A stretch of 14,350 nt of DNA from Candidatus Poribacteria bacterium (GCA_002687025.1 NYZG01000436.1:1-14350); one strand, 5' to 3'; shown: positions 1 through 6,497, counted from the first letter of the stretch. The notes: generated from the sequence alone by a model not told the origin. Numbers and translations: made by a program.

Positions 1-108
1 ATGCGCGCCCATGTCCGCGAGCGTGCGCGTGATCGTCGCCACAATGCCGACCGCGTCGCGCGCGGTGACCGTGACTATGAAGGGGTTCAGGTCCGCGTTG
101 TCCGGCAT
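1..108 (-). CDS. ACT-domain protein, N-terminal fragment (runs off the window)
   Basis: The reverse strand encodes 36 residues from an ATG at 108-106 to the window edge. After a short acidic leader come PFIVTVTARDAVGIVATITR and then TLADMGAH. This is the first strand and helix of an ACT domain: a hydrophobic strand, the ligand-loop pattern (D/K)xVGIV, then a helix ending in a turn glycine. Proteins starting this way include small stand-alone ACT proteins and glycine-cleavage repressor-like regulators, which bind amino acids. The frame stays open upstream to another ATG at 243-241, but the codons between encode low-complexity Arg/Ala-rich sequence, so 108 is preferred. The gene diverges from the Gfo/Idh/MocA gene, and 153 bp separates the two starts. 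The domain call rests on only 36 residues, and what lies downstream cannot be seen. Confidence 0.7.
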   Translation of the reverse strand, partial: MPDNADLNPFIVTVTARDAVGIVATITRTLADMGAH

Positions 109-149
109 GCTCGTGTCGGCGTCTCCGCATGGGTCGCTTGTGCGGGTGA

Positions 150-179
150 AGTCTACTGTCCGCCGTCGCGCGGCGGCAA
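150..179 (-). promoter_or_regulatory. candidate sigma-70 promoter for the ACT-domain gene
   Basis: On the minus strand TTGCCG (179-174) is followed after 18 bp by TAGACT (155-150), about 40 bp before the ATG at 108. Matches are 4/6 to each consensus hexamer. The same 153-bp divergent spacer carries a plus-strand TACGAT (205-210) that could serve the GH109-like gene, but it has no recognisable -35. Confidence 0.3.
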
Positions 180-261
180 CCGTGCGGAAGCGGCGTGCCT
201 CGACTACGATACCCCACGACGCGACAGGCGACCGGCCGGGCATAGCGGAGGAGAGAGCAGC

Positions 262-1344
262 ATGGGCTACAGAGTCGGCGTGGCAGGATTGAGACGCGGC
301 TGGGCGCTGGCGTCCGTAGCGTCCATGTTCGACGAGGTGGAGCTCGTCGCTGCCTGCGACCTGGAACCCGTCCTGCTGGATCGCGCGCGCGCGGAGTTCG
401 GCGTCGAGGCGGGCTATGAGGAGTACGAGGCATTCGCGGCCCACGACATGGACGCCGTTATCGTTGCGACGCCGCCGCACCTGCACGCGGAGCACTCCGT
501 CGCGGCACTCGAAGCGGGGCAGCACGTCCTGTGCGAAGTGCCGATGATCTACGGCGACGCGGCGGACGACGTCATGGGCCAGGCGCGATCGCTCGTGTCG
601 GCCGTAGAGGCGGCCGACACCGTCTTCATGTTCGCGGAGAACTCGAACTATTGGTGGTGGGTGGGCGATTGGCGCGAACGCGTCGCGCGCGGCGAATTGG
701 GAGACCTGACATACGTCGAGGCTGAATACGTCCATGATTGCCGCAGCATCATGCGGTACGAGGACGGCCGGCTGACGTGGCGGGCGAGCATGGCTCCGCA
801 GTACTACTGCACCCACAGCCTCGGCCCCGTCCTGGAGTGGACGGGCGACCGCATCGTGAGCGCTATCGGCGCGCAGACCACGCGCACTTGCGACCCGGAG
901 CTGCCGGGTGCGGACATGGAGGTAGCGCTGTTCACGACCGAGAGCGGCGTACTCATCAAGCTCCTGTGCGGGTTCCAGGTCGCCCGTTCCGGTGCGCACC
1001 ACTACTTCAGCGCCTTCGGCACGCAGGGGTGTCTGGAAACGTCGCGTGAGGGGCCGCGCGCGAGAGGCCAGGCCGGGACCGAGGACGCGCCGCAGTTCCG
1101 CGAGATCCCCTTCGCACACGACCATCCCAACGCCCCACCCGGAGCCGAGGTTGGTGGGCACGGCACGGCCGAGTACTACATGGTCGCCGATTTCCTGCGT
1201 GCCGTCCGCGGCGATGGCCCACCGGCTATCGACGTGTATGCGGGGCTCGACATGACGCTGCCGGGCGTTTTCGCCCACGAGTCGGCGATGCGTGGCGGCG
1301 AGAGGGTATGGGTGCCGGACCTGAGGGCCGGGGTTGGCGCGTAG
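262..1344 (+). CDS. Gfo/Idh/MocA-fold protein, GH109-like (NAD-dependent glycosidase type)
   Basis: 360 residues. The start is ATG 262, preceded by GGAGGAGA at about 7 bp. The open frame extends to base 1, but that part is Arg-rich and overlaps the divergent ACT gene. The N-terminal Rossmann half has a nucleotide loop GVAGLRRG (6-13), acidic D33 ending the second strand, and ATPPHLHAEH (69-78). The usual EKP of Gfo/Idh/MocA dehydrogenases is CEVP (91-94), with Val for the catalytic Lys. ENSNY (126-130), YCTHSLGPV (182-190, giving Y182 and H185) and a later GTQG match my recollection of the GH109 pattern (EVP, ENxxY, YxTHxLGPV). GH109 enzymes use bound NAD for redox-assisted cleavage of N-acetylgalactosaminides. 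The fold is secure and the GH109-type assignment is moderate; the true substrate may be another sugar or cyclitol. There is no signal peptide, so it is probably cytoplasmic. It stands alone on its strand. Confidence 0.85.
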   Translation: MGYRVGVAGLRRGWALASVASMFDEVELVAACDLEPVLLDRARAEFGVEAGYEEYEAFAAHDMDAVIVATPPHLHAEHSVAALEAGQHVLCEVPMIYGDAADDVMGQARSLVSAVEAADTVFMFAENSNYWWWVGDWRERVARGELGDLTYVEAEYVHDCRSIMRYEDGRLTWRASMAPQYYCTHSLGPVLEWTGDRIVSAIGAQTTRTCDPELPGADMEVALFTTESGVLIKLLCGFQVARSGAHHYFSAFGTQGCLETSREGPRARGQAGTEDAPQFREIPFAHDHPNAPPGAEVGGHGTAEYYMVADFLRAVRGDGPPAIDVYAGLDMTLPGVFAHESAMRGGERVWVPDLRAGVGA

Positions 1345-1366
1345 CCGGGATTGGCGCGTAGCCGGG
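1334..1366. repeat. 17-bp tandem duplication over the stop codon
   Basis: The 16-bp string TTGGCGCGTAGCCGGG occurs at 1334-1349 and again at 1351-1366, separated by one base, giving a 17-bp period. The first copy contains the TAG stop of the GH109-like gene and the second lies in the 58-bp gap before the convergent gene. It looks like a recent slippage duplication. Confidence 0.9.
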
Positions 1367-1402
1367 GCCGCGACCGGGGGCCATCGTGCACGGCGGGGAC
1401 GC

Positions 1403-1711
1403 TCAGGCGTCGTACACAAGGCCGGTGATGACGAGGGCGATGCCACCGGCCCGCATCTCCTCGCGTCGGTACAGTCGGAGGATGTTGTCGCCGCCGGAGG
1501 CCCACACTACGGGCTGCCCCTCCCGGGGGCGTTGCAGGAGATTGACGTTGGCGTGGCTTGGGACCGGGCCGTCGCCCGGATAGTCGGGGTGCACGTCGTT
1601 CAGTCGGACACGGGCCGCTCGACGCACGCCATCGGAGGCCGTCTGTGAGGGACTCTTGTGTATTGTGGGAGCCGCCAGGATGGGTCGGTCGGCCGGGCGC
1701 GGTCGGGCCAT
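1403..1711 (-). CDS. small protein of unknown function (102 aa)
   Basis: I do not recognise this family. The start ATG at 1711-1709 has a clear AGGAG with about 6 bp spacing, and a good promoter lies 54 bp upstream. The first ~30 residues are Ala/Pro/Arg-rich without a convincing signal peptide. The rest reads as a folded, conserved-looking domain: VRLNDVHPDYPGDGP (35-49), then ANVNLLQRPREGQPVVWA, then GGDNILRLYRREEMRAGG, ending in a hydrophobic strand IALVITGLVYDA. The frame continues upstream of 1711 as Arg/Cys-rich sequence overlapping the glycosyltransferase start, which I take as non-coding. It converges with the GH109-like gene and diverges from the glycosyltransferase operon. The signals argue for a real gene; no function can be assigned. 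The product is probably soluble. Confidence 0.65.
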   Translation of the reverse strand: MARPRPADRPILAAPTIHKSPSQTASDGVRRAARVRLNDVHPDYPGDGPVPSHANVNLLQRPREGQPVVWASGGDNILRLYRREEMRAGGIALVITGLVYDA

Positions 1712-1764
1712 CTCGGTCTCCTGAGTGGCGTCTCGCTGGGGGCGATGCATTCGTCGCCAGCGCC

Positions 1765-1793
1765 ATCTTACACGGACGGGGACGCCGTGTCGA
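1765..1793 (-). promoter_or_regulatory. sigma-70-like promoter for the 102-aa protein gene
   Basis: On the minus strand TCGACA (1793-1788) and TAAGAT (1770-1765) are separated by exactly 17 bp. The -35 matches 5/6 and the -10 matches 4/6. The expected transcript would have a leader of about 45 nt before the SD and ATG at 1711. The same -10 hexamer recurs before the GspG-like gene. Confidence 0.5.
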
Positions 1794-1840
1794 TCTGCGG
1801 GAGCGCCGCCCGAGGTCATCGCGCGACAGCATGCCCGGGC

Positions 1841-2902
1841 GTGAGGCATCCACCCGCGGGAGCACACACCATCGAGCGGATTCTCTGCATACGCCCGGAC
1901 GGCCTCGGCGACATGGTTTGCGCCCTGCCGACGTTCGCAGCGTTGCGGGACGCGTATCCCGCCACGCACATCGCCGTCCTGGCCTCGCCGTTGAACGCCC
2001 CGATCATAGAATCAGACAGGAACGTGTCGCAGACGATCATCTACGACCGAAGGGGGCGGGACAGGGGGGCGCGTGGACTGGCCGCCCTCGCGTGGCGCCT
2101 CCGCCGTGAGCGGTACGATGCGGTGGTCGCCATGCGGACCGCTACGTACGCGAACGTCGTCGCCGCGGCGTCGGGCGCGGGGCGGCGCGTTGGCTACGCC
2201 GGGAAGCCGGGATCTCGTTGGCTGACACACGCCATCGCCGGCGGCCATGTGCGCGGCTCGGAGCACGAGATCATCAGAAACGCGCGGTTGGTCGACGCCG
2301 TGGGAGCCACATCCGCCGACGCTGACCCGGTGGTCCGCCTGACCGATGGCGAGGGGGCGTGGGCGTCGGAGTGGCTCGAATCCAACGGGTTCGAGGACGC
2401 TGGCGCCGCAGTTGGCGTCCACCCCGGAGCCAGCACATCTGACAAGCGCTACCCCGAGGACCGTTACGGCCGGGCCGCGTCCGAGGTGTGCGACGAAGTC
2501 GGCGAAGGGGCGGCCCGCGTGATCGTCTTCGGCGGCTCGCGCGATTCGGCGCGCGTAGAGGCCGTCATCGCGGCGGCGCGGGGATCGGCCGTCCGCGCCG
2601 ATGCGCTGCCTCTTCGCCGCATGATGGCGCTGATGGCACAGGTAGACGTGATGCTCGTGAACGACTCGGGGCCCATGCACATCGCGGCAGCGCTTGGCGT
2701 CCCGCTCGTCGCGGTATTCGGGCCCAGCGACCATGTCCGGTGGATGCCGCGCGCGGAGACGGCGATACTCGTGGCGCCCGACGCATCACGCCCAGGGGCC
2801 CTGCCATCGCGGCCGGGGAAGAGCAACGTGCACGAAGTCCCCCGCCACTGGGTCGTCGAAGCCGCGCTACAGGCTGTCGAGCGGGCGGGGTCCAGAGGAT
2901 GA
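1841..2902 (+). CDS. glycosyltransferase family 9 (heptosyltransferase-like), first of two
   Basis: 353 residues from GTG 1841. It has the two-Rossmann GT-B layout of ADP-heptose:LPS heptosyltransferases. The N-terminal RILCIRPDGLGDMVCALPTF is the GT9 acceptor-side opening, and GVHPGAS begins the C-terminal half. NDSGPMHIAAALGVPLVAVF (274-293) followed by GPSD is the family's nucleotide-sugar signature. The likely role is adding a heptose or related sugar to a lipid A core or similar envelope glycan at the inner face of the cytoplasmic membrane. The start is uncertain. Homologues normally begin two or three residues before RILCIRPDG, where there is no ATG, GTG or TTG. GTG 1841 adds about a dozen residues and lacks a good SD, while GGGAG at 1858-1862 sits 8 bp before an ATC codon. 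The gene overlaps the next by ATGA, showing an operon. Confidence 0.88.
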   Translation: MRHPPAGAHTIERILCIRPDGLGDMVCALPTFAALRDAYPATHIAVLASPLNAPIIESDRNVSQTIIYDRRGRDRGARGLAALAWRLRRERYDAVVAMRTATYANVVAAASGAGRRVGYAGKPGSRWLTHAIAGGHVRGSEHEIIRNARLVDAVGATSADADPVVRLTDGEGAWASEWLESNGFEDAGAAVGVHPGASTSDKRYPEDRYGRAASEVCDEVGEGAARVIVFGGSRDSARVEAVIAAARGSAVRADALPLRRMMALMAQVDVMLVNDSGPMHIAAALGVPLVAVFGPSDHVRWMPRAETAILVAPDASRPGALPSRPGKSNVHEVPRHWVVEAALQAVERAGSRG

Positions 2903-3855
2903 CGGACATCCTCGTGATGAGCTTCTCGCACATTGGCGACGCGGTCCTATCCACATGCGTTGTCGAGCCGCTACGCACGCAGTACGCCGCCGCCTGCATC
3001 ACGTACCTAGTGGGATCCACGCCGGCCCCGCTGCTCGACGGCGAGCCCGGAATCGACACGGTCCTGCCGTATTCCCGCGAGCGTCACGGCGGCATCGCGG
3101 GCAGAGCACGTCTCGTGCGCGAGCTGCGGCGACGCCGCTTCGACATCGTCGTGGACCTGAAGGACGCGCTCTACTCCCGTCTCCTCGGCGCGCGGCGCGT
3201 CGGCCTCCGAGGGCGCGGGCGCGTCCACGCCGTTAACCGCTACCTCAGGGCAGTTGGCGCGGCAGGCGCGGACGTGGCGCACGCGCGCCCGACGCTGACG
3301 CCTAGTGCCCACGAAGCGCGTGCGGCTGCCGGCTGGCTGGCAGACCATGGCCTGCCGAGTGTCACTATGCATCTCGGTGGAGGATGGGATTACAAGCTGT
3401 GGCCGCCAGAGCGATTCGCGCAGGTCGCCGACGCCCTGGCGCGCGAGCACGATCGGGGAGTCGTCGTTATCGCCGGGCCGGATGACGAAGTTCGCGTCGG
3501 CGCGTTCGTCGAAGCGGCGGCGGCTCCGCATCCGGTGGCCCAGAGCGTGTCGCTGCGGGAGATGGCGGCGCTCATCGCCGCGTGCGACCTGCACGTAGGC
3601 AACGACACCGGGCCGATGCACATCGCTGACGCCGTCGGCACGCCGGTCGTGGCGCTGTTCGAGCCAACCGACGATGTGAGGAGCGGCCCGTACGGCCGGG
3701 AGCACACCGTTATCCGCAGCGGGATGGACCTCGGGTGCAACCCGTGCCACCCCGGCCGGGCCGGCGCCTGCCGCGCGGGGCGTTGCGAGCCCCTCCTCGC
3801 GATCGATGTCGCTCAGGTCGTGGCCGCCGCGGTAGCACAGTTGGAGAGTGAGTAG
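2899..3855 (+). CDS. glycosyltransferase family 9 (heptosyltransferase-like), second of two
   Basis: 318 residues. ATG 2899 overlaps the stop of the preceding gene (ATGA), so translation is probably coupled; only a weak GAGG precedes it. The opening ILVMSFSHIGDAVLSTCVVE is the GT9 N-terminal strand and acceptor loop. MHLGGGWDYKLWPPERFAQV marks the start of the nucleotide-binding half, and NDTGPMHIADAVGTPVVALF (235-254) plus EPTD is the donor-site signature. A Cys-rich tail, C280-x2-C283-x7-C291-x4-C296, occurs in many WaaF/WaaC-type members and may bind a metal or form disulphides. It differs enough from its neighbour to suggest a second, successive sugar transfer in the same glycan rather than a recent duplicate. 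It is cytoplasmic or membrane-peripheral. The specific donor and acceptor cannot be read from sequence. Confidence 0.88.
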   Translation: MTDILVMSFSHIGDAVLSTCVVEPLRTQYAAACITYLVGSTPAPLLDGEPGIDTVLPYSRERHGGIAGRARLVRELRRRRFDIVVDLKDALYSRLLGARRVGLRGRGRVHAVNRYLRAVGAAGADVAHARPTLTPSAHEARAAAGWLADHGLPSVTMHLGGGWDYKLWPPERFAQVADALAREHDRGVVVIAGPDDEVRVGAFVEAAAAPHPVAQSVSLREMAALIAACDLHVGNDTGPMHIADAVGTPVVALFEPTDDVRSGPYGREHTVIRSGMDLGCNPCHPGRAGACRAGRCEPLLAIDVAQVVAAAVAQLESE

Positions 3856-3860
3856 TCGGC

Positions 3861-4811
3861 ATGAGCCCCGCGGACTCCATACTCGACGCCATCGGATCGA
3901 CGCCGCTCGTGCGCCTGGCGCGCATGTCCCCGCAGGACGGCGCCGCGGTGCTCGTCAAGCTGGAGTACCTGTCGCCGGGCGGGAGCATGAAGGACCGCAT
4001 CGCGCGACAGATAATCGAGGATGCCGAGGCGTCCGGCGCGTTGCGACCGGGCGGGGCCGTCGTGGAGCTTACCAGCGGAAACACCGGTACCGGCCTGGCC
4101 ATCGTGTGCCGCGCGAAGGGGTACCGCATGGTCGCGGTAATGAGCGAAGGGAACTCCGTCGAGCGTCGTCGCATGATGTTGGCGCTGGGGGCCGAGGTGG
4201 AGATCGTGCCCCAGGCCGGCGGATCGGCGCCGGGGAAGGTCTCGAAGGAGGATCTGGACCTCGTGGAAGAGCGCGCGCAGGAACTTGCCCGGGAGCTTGG
4301 GGCGTTCCGCGCCGACCAATTCAACAACGTCGCGAACCCGCGCGCGCATGAGTTCGGCACGGGCCGGGAGATACGGGAGCAGGTCGACGGCTCCGTTGAC
4401 GCGTTTGTCGCGGCCGTGGGGACGGGTGGGGCCTTCACGGGCGTCGCGCGCGCGCTGACAGCGGTGGGCGGGCCGACGCGGTGCTACGCCGTCGAGCCGG
4501 CTTCCGTGTCGTACCTGGCCGGAAAGCCGGTGACGGACACACGCCACAAGATCCAGGGCATCGGCTACGCCACGCGACCCGGATTCTGGGACGAAAGCCT
4601 AGTCGACGGTTACATCGGCGTGACCGACGAGGACGCAACCGCGACTGCGCGTCGCTTGGCGGGCGACGAGGGCATCATCGCCGGATTCTCGTCAGGGGCC
4701 AACGTGTGGGCCGCCATTCAGGTGGCCGCGACGCTGGCTGAGGACGCGACCGTGGTGACCGTGGCGTGCGACTCAGGCATGAAGTATCTGAGCGTCGATC
4801 TCTACGAATAG
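3861..4811 (+). CDS. PLP-dependent cysteine synthase-family enzyme
   Basis: 316 residues, fold-type II PLP enzyme. GGSMKDR (40-46) carries the Schiff-base lysine K44, TSGNTG (71-76) is the substrate-carboxylate loop, VGTGGAF (186-192) binds the PLP phosphate, and GFSSGAN (275-281) near the C terminus contacts the pyridine ring. The expected reaction is beta-replacement on O-acetyl- or O-phosphoserine with sulphide or another nucleophile. EGNSVERR, QADQF-like ADQFNNVANPRAHE and DSGMKYLS place it in a subgroup distinct from classical CysK/CysM. The Gly-Gly before Ser resembles cystathionine beta-synthase, but no CBS regulatory domains follow. ATG 3861 lies 5 bp after the glycosyltransferase stop, so it is the third gene of that operon. 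It is cytosolic. The exact substrate is open, and diaminopropionate-type chemistry cannot be excluded. Confidence 0.88.
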   Translation: MSPADSILDAIGSTPLVRLARMSPQDGAAVLVKLEYLSPGGSMKDRIARQIIEDAEASGALRPGGAVVELTSGNTGTGLAIVCRAKGYRMVAVMSEGNSVERRRMMLALGAEVEIVPQAGGSAPGKVSKEDLDLVEERAQELARELGAFRADQFNNVANPRAHEFGTGREIREQVDGSVDAFVAAVGTGGAFTGVARALTAVGGPTRCYAVEPASVSYLAGKPVTDTRHKIQGIGYATRPGFWDESLVDGYIGVTDEDATATARRLAGDEGIIAGFSSGANVWAAIQVAATLAEDATVVTVACDSGMKYLSVDLYE

Positions 4812-4824
4812 GCCGCGCAGGTGG

Positions 4825-5151
4825 CTACGCGCCGCTCTGCTGGAGCTGGTGCGCGATCGCCATCTCTTCCTCGGCCTCAGGGATACGCCCCTGCTTCTGT
4901 AGGCACTGGGACAGGCTCGTGTGCAGGAACGGCTCGGAAGGATGGTGCTCGAGCCCGGCCCGCAGAATCTCGACGGCTTCGTCAAGAGCGCCCATGAGTT
5001 CATACGCCTTGCCGATGGCGAGGTGACCCTCGACGTACGTCTCGTCGATGTCGAGGGACTTTCGGTAGATGTCGATCGCCTCGTGGTACTTGCCGTCGGC
5101 AAACAGGTCGAGGCCGTCACTGATGTAGTCTTGCTTCGTCTTCTCGGACAT
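4825..5151 (-). CDS. small tetratricopeptide-repeat protein
   Basis: 108 residues made almost wholly of three TPR units at about 7-40, 41-74 and 75-108. The consensus positions are visible: G-x-x-x-A pattern DGKYHEAIDIYRKSLDI, then EGHLAIGKAYELMGALDEAV, then PSEPFLHTSLSQCLQKQGRI. There is no signal peptide or membrane segment, so it should be a cytoplasmic scaffold binding a peptide or protein partner. ATG 5151-5149 is chosen because AAGGA lies about 9 bp upstream; the frame reaches 10 codons further to 5181 with no homologous look. It follows the winged-helix-like gene by 49 bp on the same strand, a likely two-gene unit, and its stop is only 13 bp from the convergent cysteine synthase stop. 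The partner is unknown. Confidence 0.85.
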   Translation of the reverse strand: MSEKTKQDYISDGLDLFADGKYHEAIDIYRKSLDIDETYVEGHLAIGKAYELMGALDEAVEILRAGLEHHPSEPFLHTSLSQCLQKQGRIPEAEEEMAIAHQLQQSGA

Positions 5152-5200
5152 ACCACCTTGTCCTTGGCGCTGGGTCAACACACGTGGTCTACGTCTTACG

Positions 5201-5440
5201 CTATTTGGAAAGCAGGCGCAGCACCTTCTTCACCGTGGAGGGCCTGACGCGTTCGTAGTATTCGCGTCCGTCGGCTCCGACATCGCGCTTGATCTCGCGG
5301 TTGGATTCGAGTCGGGCGATGGCGCCGGTGATGAGCGAGGCGGGATACTGCGCGCCCGCGTAGAGACGGCTCCGATCGACTCGGCCGCCGCGTTCCAGCT
5401 TGTCGATGATCGACTGCTTGGCGTCCTCTATCTGGTGAAT
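5201..5440 (-). CDS. small winged-helix-like protein without a canonical start codon
   Basis: The minus frame ending in TAG at 5203-5201 encodes about 79 protein-like residues. They are IEDAKQSIIDKLERGGR (helix 1), DRSRLYAGA (helix 2), YPASLITGAIARLESNREI (recognition-like helix), KRDVGADGREYYERV (wing-like hairpin) and a basic helix TVKKVLRLLSK. The pattern suggests a winged helix-turn-helix DNA-binding domain; this is inference from secondary-structure pattern and no family is recognised. No in-frame ATG, GTG or TTG occurs near the domain start or for at least 80 bp upstream. An ATT at 5440-5438 sits 7 bp after GAGGGTGG, ideal SD spacing, so AUU initiation is a possibility. A sequencing error or an unrecognised upstream start would also explain it. 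It precedes the TPR gene on the same strand and diverges from the TrmJ gene. Confidence 0.6.
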   Translation of the reverse strand: MHQIEDAKQSIIDKLERGGRVDRSRLYAGAQYPASLITGAIARLESNREIKRDVGADGREYYERVRPSTVKKVLRLLSK

Positions 5441-5544
5441 GTCCCACCCTCTTTCCGTCGGCGCCGCCCGGCGCGTCGCTATAGTGTACCCGCGTTCAGC
5501 CGCCGCGGGTGCGGTCTTTGCCCCTCTGCCGGCAGCGGCCGCGC

Positions 5545-5573
5545 TTCATTCGCGCCTGTGCAGACGTTACCAT
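5545..5573 (+). promoter_or_regulatory. candidate promoter for the TrmJ-like gene
   Basis: TTCATT (5545-5550), 17 bp, TACCAT (5568-5573), about 40 bp before the GTG start at 5615. The -35 match is poor (3/6) and the -10 fair (4/6). The remaining spacer, 5441-5614, also serves the minus-strand pair; a TATAGT/ACTATA element at 5480-5485 lacks a -35 on either strand. Confidence 0.3.
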
Positions 5574-5614
5574 TCGTACGTCCCGATACCAAAGCCGACG
5601 TGTTGGAGACGGTT

Positions 5615-6454
5615 GTGGCGCGCGAACGCGTGATGGCGGACGACCTCGAACCCGAACAGGCGCGCGCGATCCGCGCGGACGCGTCCGAGCGCCTCGCGAA
5701 CATTCGCACGGTGCTCATCTCGCCCATGCAGCCAGGCAACATCGGCTCTTCGGCGCGCGCATTGAAGGGCATGGGCCTGCGCGACCTGTGGCTCGTCAAC
5801 GCGCCGCCGCACTGGCAGGAATCGTCCGAGGCGCGGAAGTTCGCGATGAACTCCAAGGACGTCCTCTTCTCTGCGTGGGAGACGGACAGCCTCGAAGACG
5901 CCTTGCAGGATGCGCACCTGATAGTCGGCACGACGCATCGACGCCGCGTCCGGCGCATGTCGCAGCCCATCTCCGCCAGGGACGCGGCAAAGGAGATCAT
6001 GCGAGTAGCGCAGTCGCACAAGGTAGCCCTCGTCTTCGGCCGGGAAGACAAGGGCATCTCCAACGAGGACCTCGCGCGTTGCGACATCGTTGCCAGCGTA
6101 CCCATGGCGACGAAGAACCCTTCGCTCAACCTAGCGCAGGCGGTGCAGATATTCGCGTACGAGGTATACACCGCGGACATCGGCGCCGTTGCACCTGTCG
6201 GGTACGACCTCGCCGACCGTCGGCACGTGCGCGCGACGATCGAGCGCATCGAGGGGGTGCTGCGCCTGACGGATTTCCGCCCCATGAACGACAAATGGGA
6301 GGTGATCCGCACGGCGCTCGAACGGTTCTTCGGCCGAGCCGTTCTGGAGAAGCGCGATCTCGACGTTCTCATGAAGGTGTGCCACGATGTCGATGGGTAC
6401 ATACGCAGGAATGTGCAGGCCGGGACGAGCTCGGACGGGAAAGACGGGGAGTAA
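5615..6454 (+). CDS. TrmJ/TrmH-family SPOUT RNA 2'-O-methyltransferase
   Basis: 279 residues from GTG 5615, chosen because GGAG lies 7 bp upstream; ATG 5633 is an alternative with no SD. The SPOUT motifs are all present. Motif 1 is PGNIGSSARALKGMGL (40-55) with the conserved Arg at 48, motif 2 is LVFGREDKGISNEDL (139-153), and motif 3 is NPSLNLAQAVQIFAYEV (168-184), which forms the AdoMet-binding trefoil knot. The family methylates the 2'-hydroxyl of a tRNA nucleotide (position 32 for TrmJ of E. coli) as a dimer in the cytosol. A C-terminal helical tail of about 90 residues (RRHVRATIERIEGVLRL onward) is also typical of TrmJ. The open frame runs further upstream to 5435 but that part is Arg-rich. 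The metalloprotease gene follows after 43 bp and may be cotranscribed. Target position is inferred only. Confidence 0.88.
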   Translation: MARERVMADDLEPEQARAIRADASERLANIRTVLISPMQPGNIGSSARALKGMGLRDLWLVNAPPHWQESSEARKFAMNSKDVLFSAWETDSLEDALQDAHLIVGTTHRRRVRRMSQPISARDAAKEIMRVAQSHKVALVFGREDKGISNEDLARCDIVASVPMATKNPSLNLAQAVQIFAYEVYTADIGAVAPVGYDLADRRHVRATIERIEGVLRLTDFRPMNDKWEVIRTALERFFGRAVLEKRDLDVLMKVCHDVDGYIRRNVQAGTSSDGKDGE

Positions 6455-6497
6455 CGTCGCCGACGGGTGACGCGATCGCGACGCTTGGGAGGTGCAC

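Noticed and set aside
1..261. In-frame N-terminal extension of the GH109-like gene
   Set aside because: It is Arg-rich, overlaps the ACT gene, and a strong SD precedes ATG 262, where the Rossmann fold begins.
5196..5447. 83-codon minus frame starting GTG at 5447 with a good SD
   Set aside because: The product is Arg/His/Pro-rich. The adjacent frame over the same bases reads as a regular folded protein, so this is taken as its shadow. An indel joining the two is noted as possible.
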